A DNA stretch of 64,000 bases from Gymnothorax reevesii (lineage: Eukaryota > Chordata > Actinopteri > Anguilliformes > Muraenidae): NCBI GenBank assembly GCA_029721435.1, contig CM056583.1, positions 47,521,120 through 47,585,119 of the forward strand, in the 5' to 3' direction. The first letter of the stretch is position 1; each line of letters opens with the position of its first letter. Made by a program: the position numbers and the translations under genes. Of this stretch, positions 12,413 through 23,100 are shown piece by piece. Below the pieces are notes generated by a model. It worked only from the letters and a program-made list of their open reading frames with translations, was not told the DNA's origin and ran no database searches.

Positions 12413-13311
12413 GGGCTGCGTTCCAGTCCGAAAAAAAAATTCTTGCTGCTTCGTGCCCACTCGCTCTCCAGTAGTGGAGGGGAATCCACAAAAAATCCTG
12501 GATGTAAGATGGCGGCGATCAGAGGGGTTGATTCCAATCCAGTTCTGTAGAGCGAAGGGCGAGTTTTCATTCTCTCAAGCCCTTGATTTTCCTCCCTCAA
12601 ACAGAGCTAACAAAAATCATCCCCTTGAGCTTTGATATTGCATAGAATGGGCAACAGAATGCTCACTCTCCCTCGGTAAAATTTTCACCTTTGTAATTTA
12701 TGCAAAAGGATGAATTATAGTAGGGAAAATGGCATATAAATGTAAAAATAGTCTCTGAGCAGCAAGTGATATCTCACATGTGCCTGTGAAAATAACATTG
12801 TTAGGGGGTGGGAGGTATCCGTTTTGCGTTTCGTTTAAGAATGTAATGCTACTGTTCATTTTTGTTATGGCCTGTTGGTACCCTTGAAGGCTGTTGCAGT
12901 ACTCAGTCTTACAAGAAAGCATTAACTAGCTGCTGATAGATGTAGCAAAATGATATGTTTGGCTTCTGGCTTATACAATGATGTGACAGCGCTGCAGTGA
13001 TTAGGCAAGTACACCTTCTTCGTCTTGCCATAAACATGCAACACAGGATCCCTGTGAACTGACACGCACAGTCAACTAACTCAAGTCAGCTCCATGGTAA
13101 CAGAAGCTACCCCTTGGCTTGTTGACAAATGTTGACGTGCAGAATTTACGCAAGGGTCAATCCAATTTAAACTGCCGAAACCCCTCCCCTCCATTGCTGT
13201 CCCTCGCTCTGGAAGGGCTTCTGAAATTCGCCTGCTGCGTCACTCGGAGGGCTTACTCTATTGGAGGGAAGAAGTGAAGGGCGCATTTTGTTTTGGATTG
13301 GAATGCAGCCC
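12413..13311. mobile_element. Foldback DNA transposon with GGGCTGCGTTCCAGTCC ends
   Basis: The left end GGGCTGCGTTCCAGTCC is matched by the right end GGATTGGAATGCAGCCC in inverse orientation. The arms continue as related blocks rich in CCCTCGCTCT/AGAGCGAAGGGCGAG and GGAGGG, while the middle is AT-rich. No transposase is seen. The left arm includes AAGATGGCGGC, which mimics a YY1-type promoter element but belongs to the repeat. No target duplication was established. Confidence 0.6.
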
Positions 13312-13594
13312 ACATGGTTATAACGGCATCAATCTTGTCCTTTGTTGAGCATGAGTGGCGATTTTCTCTTGACCAGTAAACGGACTGTCTTTCTAGCCCC
13401 CGCTTTTAGTATTGGAATGGTGTGTTAAAGGGCGGTGGTTCTGTCCGTCGGTTCAGTGTCTTTGCAAAAAGTGAATGAGGCTACGAAAGTCGTTAAAAAT
13501 AAGATTAGATGCACGCTTGTATTACCCTGTTATGGTTGAATACTCCAAACCTTTTCAAATTAACCTTTTCAAAAATTAAGAGAGACCGTTTTTA

Positions 13595-14022
13595 CACTGC
13601 TCAAAAAAATAAAGGGAACACTTAAACAACACTATGTAACTCCAAGTCAATCACACTTCTCTGAAATCAAACTGTCCACTTAGGAAGCAACACTGATTGA
13701 CAATCAATTTCACATGCTGTTGTGCAAATGGAATAGACAACACATGGAAATTATAGGCAATTAGGAAGACACCCCCAATAAAGAAGTGGTTCTGCAGGTG
13801 GTGACCACAGACCACTTCTCAGTTCCTATGCTTTCTGGCTGATGTTTTGGTCACTTTTGAATACTGGCAGTGCATTCACTCTAGTGGTAGCATGATACGG
13901 ACTCTACGACCCATAAAAGTGGCTCAGGTAGTGCAGCTCATCCAGGATGGCACATCAATGCGACCTGTGGCAAGAAGGTTTGCTGCGTCTGTCAGCGTAG
14001 TGTCCAGAGCATGGAGGCGCTA
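13595..14022 (+). mobile_element. Truncated Tc1-like element (5' third)
   Basis: It starts CTGCTCAAAAAAATAAAGGG after TA (13,593-13,594), a familiar fish Tc1 terminus. It continues to the start of the transposase, where an N-terminal helix-turn-helix fragment ([14 protein letters not shown], then [19 protein letters not shown]) can be read from 13,892. Homology stops near GGCGCTATG, and no catalytic region or right terminus follows. It is a dead 5' fragment. Confidence 0.82.
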
Positions 14023-15060
14023 TGTCCTTGTCCTTGACTTATGTCCTTGACCTCTACCACAAGATTTCATATAAAGGCATTTAAGGGCACTTCACTGGAG
14101 CACTTGAAGCAGTTTGTTGATGACCTGGTACTAAAGTTGTATTAAGTTAAGTATCAAGATGACAATCAATCATGGGGAGTTGGGACGTCAGTGGCTTCAT
14201 CTCCAAAGCCTATTTTACTGCCTGGAAAAACCCTTCAAAAATGCACGCCATCTCAGGCAACAGTTTTATTTATGGATCTTATTTTCCCTGACTATAAAAA
14301 TCCCGTTCATCTTTCACATAGGCTGTGGACTGATAAAACAAGAAATGTGAACAAATCCTTTTACTACACTATAGCAGGGCTGTAATTATATTTGGTGGTA
14401 GTACGGGATGTACTACCACCAAATATAATCACAGCCCTGCTATGGTGTTATTCAGTGTGAAATTTCATATTGCAGAACAACATGAGCAATTCCCTGTATC
14501 CGGTTACCTTCAATTTGTATAAAAATTAAGCCACAGTGGGTGATTTACTGCATTTTAAACATGTCCTGGCACTGGAAGGAGGTGAACTTATTTACATTTA
14601 TGAATGGAAAGGCTCTGAAAAGACACTGCGTGTCTCTACATGGGTTGTGCAGCAAAAGCTAATCTGTTGCCCTGATGATTATTAGAGTGGCATGTCGATT
14701 ACAGCTGAGGAAATGTTTGCTTTGCCTGAAGGGAAAGGGATGGACCATTGGAAGTGACAAAAATAGGTTGCCATGGCTACACACTAGTCAGCAGTACAGC
14801 TCTAGATCGCTAATGCAGCATCACACTCGTGCTGTAGAATTCCCCAATGGTTCCCTTGTGTTCGGGAGGGATGGTACTTTTCCTTTTTGAAAACCTCAAA
14901 AGGAATCTTGTGACAGGCTGTTTGAATTACACCCTGAATGCTGTTGTGCTGAGCAATATTTTGCTGGCTGTGCTAAACTTCCTGTATTTTAACTGGAACA
15001 GTTTCAAAGACAGACATAATTTCCAATGGAACATCCTGTCTTTAACGACACCTGCCTAGA
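14023..15060. other. Unassigned, possibly decayed coding-like sequence
   Basis: Several short + frames (14,159-14,385; 14,675-14,890; 14,847-15,059) succeed one another with stops and shifts between them, which looks like decayed coding sequence rather than intron. No motif allowed identification. A transposase or retrocopy origin is possible but not shown. A long hairpin lies inside at 14,371-14,443. Confidence 0.3.
14371..14443. repeat. Near-perfect 33-bp hairpin
   Basis: The arms 14,371-14,403 and 14,411-14,443 are complementary at 32 of 33 positions around a 7-base loop (CGGGATG). The arm begins ATAGCAGGGCTGT. CAGGG ends are typical of hAT MITEs, so this may be a minimal palindromic MITE, but no 8-bp duplication is seen. 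Confidence 0.85.
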
Positions 15061-15398
15061 CTGAGGTTGTATTTTTATTTATTTTTTTCCTGTTCCCGAC
15101 ACAATAATTTTAGTCTGTTCTTTGTGCAGCTGGAGAATTAATGTCACGGTACTGTTTCTTATTCAAACTTTCTGCTTACATTAAAGTGTAAAAGCATTGT
15201 GGGTATCGACTTGTGTGTGAATTCTGCCCGCAAGGCTGAGGCGAATGCTTATTAGGTAGCCAGTTCATATTGAGCTAGACACCGTATCTGAGGAGTTTTT
15301 GGCTGGAATGTGTGTCAAAAACAAAAAAATATTATTTGCAAGTGTCCACTTTAAAATGTTCTAAAGGAGACTAATACTTATCTTTTGATGCATAGTTA

Positions 15399-15692
15399 CC
15401 TCCGCCAAGGGAGTTATGTCTTTCCCAGTGTCGTGTTGTCTGTCTGTCTGTGTACAAGGTAACTCAAAAAGTAATGAAAGGATATCTCTGAAATTTTGTG
15501 GATGGGTTGCTATAAAATTAGGGATGGACCCATTCAATTTTGACCAGGATCGGTCAAATAATATGGCTGCCACAGAAACCATCTCGAAATTCTATGTTGC
15601 ATGCACCTTAAATTTCTTATGAGCCATGTTCACTCAGCAAGATTTCGACTGTGCTGCCTTGGCGGAGGTTTGCACTCTCAAAGTACCTCTAA
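15399..15692. mobile_element. Helitron-like non-autonomous element, copy 2
   Basis: It begins CCTCCGCCAAGGGAGTTATG after A and ends CTAA before T. GCCTTGGCGGAGG followed by a GCACTC/AAGTAC hairpin precedes the end. The body shares the GTCTGTCTGTCTG tract, the block AGGGATGGACCCATTCAATT and ATATGGCTGCCA with the copy at 55,480. Confidence 0.6.
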
Positions 15693-16879
15693 TTTATCAT
15701 TTTGCTGTAATTATTTCTTAAGTTGTGGGCAAATACGTTGTGGCTCTGTGCATCCGTTACGCATTGACCCAGCTATTGTAAGAGGCTTGTTTATGTGCTG
15801 TGCAATTTCATGTTGACAAATGGGCAGTTTTGAGGTATTGTCAACAAAATGTCCCCTCTGTGACAGACACTAAAATGATCCCCAAATGGAAATGGGAAAT
15901 GGGGAGGGGGGGAGGGAGGGAATGAGCTTTTTCCTCCTGAGTATAGTTGGGCACAATTATATCCATAAATTGTGTAAAGGAAAAAAAAAACTTCTTAATA
16001 CATCATCCGAATTTTGTTTGGGGGACTGTTTTTGTGTCTTTTCACAGAGGGGATATTTTGTTAAAGGGGGCCGCCAAGCCAATGTTGACATGGAGAATAA
16101 AAAAAATTGGAGTATGCGTTATGATTGGTCATTATAAGTGGAAAACTCATTGTAATATATTGCTTAACTGTAAAAATGTAAATAATTATGTATATATGTA
16201 TAATGTATTGAAATAAGTACATTGAAACTAATGAATACTATTGCTGTCATTCCGTGACAATTTGCCTCTTGTAATTCTGTGACATTGACTTTTTGAAATT
16301 TCTTGCCCATAAAGCAGGGTTAAAGTCAATTTTGTTTCTATAACTTACAGTATTAACAAAAAACACCTTAAATATGAACATATTGAAGTTTCATAACTTA
16401 ACTATGACAGGAACATCATTTTCTGAATAGTTAAACACAACATTAAAAAAACCACGTCAATTTTGTGTAATTCTGTGACGGAGTAGTTTTTGCTTGTTTC
16501 TTCTATGAAAATTTCTCAAAAAATATATTATCACTAAATAATATTAAAGAACAAGTTAAAATCAAGTATGATGTGTCATATTGAAGGTATTATCTTATTT
16601 AGTTGTAGAGTTACAACCCAAAATGTAGTGGGACTGTAATTCCGTGACAGCTTGGCAGCCTCCTAAAATACCCCTGAATCGCCCAAATGTCAAGTTGACC
16701 TTTACGCTTTGTCCGTCCTGAGTAATGACATCATGCGTGCAGCTCCTCCTGCCAGTGAGGCAGACCTCAGCTGAGCTCCAGAGATTTTCCTTGTTCTTTG
16801 ACAGTTGGGTCTCACCTCTCAGAGCCTGCAGTCTGGAGCATCTCTGTGACAGATGGGCACCTCCTCCTTCCCTGTGCAG
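15693..16879. other. Region upstream of the first KLHL8 coding exon
   Basis: Presumed 5' intron. Near-identical words built on TAATTC(T/C)GTGACA occur at about 16,248, 16,274, 16,469 and 16,636. There is a G-rich patch at 15,898-15,920. No gene was seen. Confidence 0.4.
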
Positions 16880-17105
16880 GTTCCAGTCCCTGTGAGAGGC
16901 AATGGCCCCGGGAGACATGGTGCCAGAGAACGCCAGGCAACCGCACAAACCTAGGGACAAGCAGCCACCGCAGGCTAGGCTCTCCGACTGCGACAGCGAG
17001 GCAGACGACTCCTTTGTGTTCGAGGCCCATGAGGCCTGGAAAGAGTTCCACAATTCCCTGCGCCAGTTCTACGAGGCGGGCGAGCTCTGTGACGTCACTC
17101 TGAAG
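16880..17105 (+). CDS. klhl8: klhl8 first coding exon (22 nt leader plus codons 1-68)
   Basis: The acceptor CCTGTGCAG ends at 16,879, and 16,880-16,901 is untranslated. Coding runs 16,902-17,105, ending ...CDVTLK before GTGAGC. It encodes the acidic SDCDSEADDSFVFE stretch and the first BTB strand. The exon is GC-rich compared with the intron around it. Confidence 0.92.
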
Positions 17106-20100
17106 GTGAGCTGGGCGGGACGTTTTGATGCGGTTCTCAGGCAGCAATGCACTTGCTGTAAAATGGACGGGCTTATAAATTTGTGTTTTTTTTGTTTTTT
17201 TTTTTTATACCACCGACGACGAAATGTTGGTGGTATATAGTTATATACCAAGAATTCTGTCCGACCGTCATTCCATTATTTGTCCGATCGATTTTCAAGT
17301 GGGTTCAATGTCGATTTGTCTGATTGACATCTCAAATATTTTTTAATGGATTATTTTCAAATTTGCCACACATAGTTTCTAACATATGGAGAGGTGCAGT
17401 GCTAAGTGTCATAGATGTGTTGTTATTTTTGTCAAAATTTATTTTCGGAATGTTATCATTTCTATAATCACCAATGGAAAAAGCTTGATTGGGGATATTG
17501 GGGGTATTAGTAAGATTTGCTTACTTTTTCACTTGTTTTTTTCTCTCGTCGTTGCTAGGTTGGCAGCAGGCTGATACCATGCCACAAGCTCGTGCTGGCA
17601 TGCGTGATCCCCTATTTCAGGGCAATGTTCCTTTCAGAGATGTCCGAGGCCAAGCAGGAGCTCATCGAGATTCGCGACTTTGATGGGGACGCGATTCAGG
17701 ATCTGGTGAGCTTCGCCTACTCTTCTCGTCTGAAGCTGACGGTGGACAACGTGCAGCCCCTCCTGTACGCCGCCTGCATCCTGCAGGTGGAGCTGGTGGC
17801 CCGGGCTTGCTGCGAGTACATGAAGGCCCACTTCCACCCGTCCAACTGTCTGGCGGTGCGGACTTTTGCCGAGAGCCACAACCGCGTGGACCTGATGGAC
17901 ATGGCTGACCGCTATGCTTGCGAGCACTTCCGCGAGGTGGTGGAGTGCGAGGACTTTCCCTGCGTGTCGCCTCAGCACTTGTGCTCCCTGCTGGCCTCCA
18001 GCGACCTCAACATCGTGTCCGAGACGCAGGTGTACAGCGCCGCCATCAAGTGGCTCAAGGCCAACCCGAAGCACCACAAGATCTGGCTTGACCAGATCAT
18101 GTCCCAGGTGAACAGACCTATCTCATTTTGGGTGTGCTTAGCCGAGTCTGTAATGGCAAAAGTGGCCCATGCAAATGATTTTGGCTGTTCGCTCACCATT
18201 TGGGATGGAAAGCCCAAATGGTCGGGAACCCCAGCACTTCCTGTTTTTTTTTTTTTACCCCTCAGCCCTCAAGGCTGACGGGGTATTGCTATCCTTTGTG
18301 CGGTTGGGCAGGCGGGCGGGCTTGCGGTCGGGCGGCGGGCAGGCGGGCGTCTCCAAAAACTTCAACATCGGGCTGAGGGGTATTCCGTGCATTGCACGCC
18401 TTTTTTTTTTCCTCTCTCGATATTGCTCTGATCAACCGAAATGGTATATTACATTGTCATATCACCTCTCATGGTTTCTTGGGTCTTTGTGGTTCTTGTA
18501 ATTGAGTGAATAAAAATCCTCTGACGTGCCAGTTCTTTGGTTGGCCTTGCTTGCCAGTCCTGAAGAAGAGCTTATAAGTTATCAGTTTCCGGTCTTCTTA
18601 CCAAATTGGGTTTAATTGAAATGTTTGCATGTAATTGCATCTCCCCGAGGACGATAGTCGGGAGGTACTATGGTTTAGTTCCAGGGTCGCCACCGCGCCC
18701 GCAGAGATTTTCTGTTCCGGGCTCTGGAAGACACAGTTAATGTTGCACAGGCGAAGATATTTATTTGACAATGCTCAAGACCGATTTTCGGCAATTAAGG
18801 ACGTCTAATATGCTTGCCGGCGGCCATTTTGGACAAAATTTGGGGACCGAGGAGATACACGACTCAGTCCCTGTGGCGACTAAGTTATCTAGTTGTATTT
18901 GTATAATGCTTTATTAGTGACTTTACTCACTTAGATATTATGGTATGGACGCCTTTTCAGGGGTGGTGTGCTTTCTGTTTGAAATGTAAAATGCGCCCTG
19001 CTGCTGTGTTGTGCTTCTGTGTGTCTGATGTTCGTCCTTGTATCTGTACCCTTCTCAGGTGCGGCTCCCCCTACTGCCCGTGGACTTCCTCACTGGTACG
19101 GTGGCCAAAGAGGAGATGATCAAGAGTAACCTCAGCTGCCGGGACTTGCTGGACGAGGCCCGAAACTACCACCTGCACCTGAGCAACAAGGTGGTTCCTG
19201 ACTTTGAGTACTCCATTCGCACGACGCCCAGGAAGTACACTGCAGGTAACAGAACACAGCCATGAGAACATGACAACAGGTTGACTGATATGTGGCTTTT
19301 AGGCATTTACTGTATCAACTGTCATAACATGCAAAGAAAAAGACACTTAATCTGTTTGTCCAGGGTCTAAATTAACTTCAGCACTGAGTACCTCAATTTG
19401 TAGCCCTTAAACCAGGGCTATTCAACCGTGTCCAGAAAGGGCCGGTGTGGGTGCAGGCCTTCATTCCAGGCAAGCACTTGCACACCTGACACCACTAATC
19501 AGCCCTAGGAGTCTTTGCTAATGAGCTTGATTAGAAGTATCAGGTGTGTAAGTGCTTGAATGGAATGAAAGCCTGCAGCCACACTGGCCCTCGCAGGATA
19601 ATGTTGAATAGCCCTGCCTTAAACCAAAGGAGAATTTTCAGCGCTAAATTCCCTCACTAGATTCCTTATGCGTTTTTTTTTAATAAGGTCTGCAGCTGGC
19701 TTAGGGGGATCATGAGCGCATCATGATTTCTCCTCTTCACCCCTGTAACCATCGCCCCTGCCATGTCTGTTTCTTTCTGATCAAACTGCAGGTCACCATT
19801 GGCAATCAGTTATATTTATATTTGCTACTGGCATTAGTGGAGGTGAGGTCTCAACGCCTATCGATTGTCGATCAAATTGGATAATAATTTATAAAATTTT
19901 ATAAACCAATGCAAAATGGCCCATATCTTGCTCACTGTCACATTTTGGGCTTAGGTTTGTATTTGGGACTGTGTTGCATGATTTTGGGCTTGGGTTTTCA
20001 CCTTTGGATCTAGTCCTAATGATGATATTTCAGATTGCTTGAGTGATAGGGTTATATAACCATCCGGAGATGCACGTTTTGGTTGTGAGCTTCTGAACTG

Positions 20101-23100
20101 TCCAGTTAATCTTAGTTTAGCACTAGTAACCTTAAGATTGCCACAGACTGTGTGTAAGACAGAAAAGAAAAAAAAAACATCTTTTGAAAAAACTTCATTA
20201 GAATTCTGCTGAGGGAACTCTTGTCTTGAGAAACTGCTTGTTTGGCCAACAAAAATGTGACGCCACTGTGAGATTTTATGAATGTGAATGAATATTTCTC
20301 ACTTCATGGTGCAGAGCAAAATTCAAACATAACGCATTGCTGAATACCCTTTGGCCTGGACCAGGTTTCCTGCCTCAAGGTCACAGCACTAAGGTCAAAG
20401 GTCAAATCCAGCAAAAAAGTGACATTGCACATCTATGTCACAGTGAGTTACCATACCAGATTTGGTGAAGCTGCGATTAGTAGTTACTGAGTACTGACCT
20501 GTACGAGATTTCCTGCCACAGGGTCACAGAGCTAAGGTCAAAGGTCAAATCCAGCAAAAAAACCTGACATTGCACATCTATGGGTCATGAGTAACCATAC
20601 AAAATTTGGTGAAGCTGTCATAATTAGTGCCGAGTACTGACCGAGACTAGATTTCCAGGGTCAAGGCCACAGCGTTAAGGTCAAATCCAGCAGAAAACCT
20701 GACGATACACATCTGTGGGTCATTGTGAGTTGCCACACAAAATTTTGTAAAGCTGTGGTAATTAGTTGCCGAGTACTGACCCAGACAAGATTTTCAGGGT
20801 CAAGGTGACAGTGGTAAGGTCAAAGGTGAAATCCTGCAAAAAACCTGACGTTGCACATCTATGGGTCAAAGTGAATTACCATACCAAATTTGGTGAAACT
20901 TTGATCATTAGTTGCTGAGTACTGGCTCGGACAAAGTCATGGACGGATGATGGACGACAGACACGCAGGTGACGACAATACCCCTCCGGCCTAAGTCTGC
21001 CGAGGGGTAAAAAGAGTAAGCTAGTATTCTTAGGGTGCAAAGTTTAATATTACTGACAGTGAAACTGTGATGCGAGTCAAATTAAGTGCACTGGGGGATG
21101 AAAGTGAAAGCCTGCATGAAGATATTTCACACCCTTGGGTCGGGCTTCACTGTTGCCTGACTTTCAGTGAGCTGTCTCTGTTTGGCAGATTCTGACGTTA
21201 CAGCAGTACTCTGCTGGGTTGATATTTTTCCGAGTGGGTCTTGAAACTGATTGACATGTCCGTGTGGCCTATCCCCAGGTGTGCTGTTCTGTGTGGGTGG
21301 GCGCGGTGGGTCTGGCGACCCATTTCGCAGCATCGAGTGCTATTCCATCAGCAAGAACAGCTGGTTCTTCGGGCCCGAGATGAATAGCCGGCGCCGCCAC
21401 GTGGGAGTCATCTCTGTGGGAGGTGAGTAGATGAGTGACTGCAAGAACGATGGAAGGATGAGGAGACGAGAGTGAAGCCAGGAAAAAGAGGTGATAAGAC
21501 TTGGCTGGTGAGAGGGATGTAAGCAGGTGACAGACAAGCTTGGAATGTGTTGGAGGTAAGAAGAATGAAGGGAATATAATAGAAAGGGGGAGAGCGGGGT
21601 ACGAGTGTAGAAGGAGGGAAGGGGGAGAGCAGCTTTGAAGTTGTTATGGAGGGAGATTGGAGGATGTAAGTGAAGCAGAGAAATTGAGTGCTGTGGATGA
21701 ATTTAAAAGAAAGATGGAGAGAGCAGAAGATGAGTGAAGGAGGAACAGAGAGAGATGGGGCCTGTTGGGCTAACATTAGCCCTTAGAGCGCTAAATGCAG
21801 CTATTGTTGCTCAATGATGTAAGATCATTGATATTTAAGATATGTAAAATCAAGAGCTTCCGCAGGGGAGCTCTTTTAAACAAGTTTCCATATGATAAGT
21901 TTTCATCAGCTCAAGATCATTTATTTAAAATTTTTTGAGAATGTATGTCCACGCTCTCTGCCTCTTTGACTGCATTACGCACACTGCTTCAGTATGAGCT
22001 CTCACAGAGGGATTCTGCTTCCTGGAGTTAAAGACCTCAAAATTATCCGATTTTGGACTGTTTTTGTACGTTACTCCAAACTAGTGGTTCTCAGCCCAAT
22101 TCTTGGAGATTGATCGTCTCCCATCCTTGTGATTTTTTTATCCCATTCTGGGGCGCCACATTCAACAGCTGGTGATCACCTTCTGTTTATCTGTAACATT
22201 GTCTCTGGTACATTAAATTTGGAAATGAAACACACAGGATGATGCATCTCCTGGAATTGGATTGGGAGCAAATGTGAGAGACCTGAAGAGAATGGACTGA
22301 CTTGAGTAAATCCTTGCATTTGTTTTAGTTGACCGTAAGGTTGCTAATAGGTGAAGAGAAATGATCTTTGCACCCACTCAAAACTGCTGTAAAAACATTT
22401 TGGTGTCATAGCAGTTCACCAAGTGTCTTTGTCATAATGCCACGGATTGCATAATTGGTGGATTTAATGCCTTTGTCTGGAATTTGAGTTACCTGCTTTT
22501 TCCTTTGAAGGGTAAAGGTCGATTTTATCTGCAGGTTTGCATTTAGCTTAGCCCTGAAAACTCACTGCACTAAATTTATGCCTTGTCTTTTCTGGTCGTG
22601 ATGCAAGGCGAGGGAGTATTCTGCAGACATAATAGGAGGAAGTAGTCAATGTTACTGCAGATTTGATATGAGTGGTGCGCTTCCTCCAGAATGTTCTTTA
22701 TATGTTTTATGAGTCTGTTACAGAGACGTCTTGCAGTAAACGGGAGTAAAGATTTCACTCGCATTCTGCAAATCACACTCATTTGGGCAACTCATAACAT
22801 CCTTCTTTTCCCCACAGCCCTTTATGGGTTATGGGGAATCATTATACCCTGTGGCGTTTGGGTGGGCGGCAGCTTCATAATTTGTTCAGGCCGTATCTCC
22901 GAAAGTGTTGGCCACAACAGCTTTAAATTTGATATACAGGTTCCTTGTGTGGGATAGGTGTGCAAGTAAGGGTCATTAGTAGATTTGACCTTTGACCTCG
23001 CACAGTGTCCTTGAAAATTCTGTCTGGGCCATAAATCCAGAAGCATAAGCCACTGCAGCTTCAAATTTAGTATGCAGATTTCTTCTGAGGGGTGGTTGTG

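Noticed and set aside
12495..12520. YY1-like AAGATGGCGGC promoter element
   Set aside because: It falls inside the arm of the foldback element 12,413-13,311, so it is better explained as repeat sequence.
16595..17053. Minus-strand open frame of 152 codons
   Set aside because: It crosses the klhl8 acceptor and first coding exon antisense, with no recognisable motif. Chance frame.
17634..18077. Minus-strand open frame of 147 codons
   Set aside because: It lies antisense to the klhl8 BTB/BACK exon. Its length follows from the GC-rich codons of the real gene and it shows no domain.
18248..21010. A single 2.75-kb transposon bounded by the inverted hairpins, carrying klhl8 exon 4
   Set aside because: Exon 4 is a conserved, essential part of klhl8. 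The left block also has its own right side at about 18,396, so two separate repeat copies are more likely.
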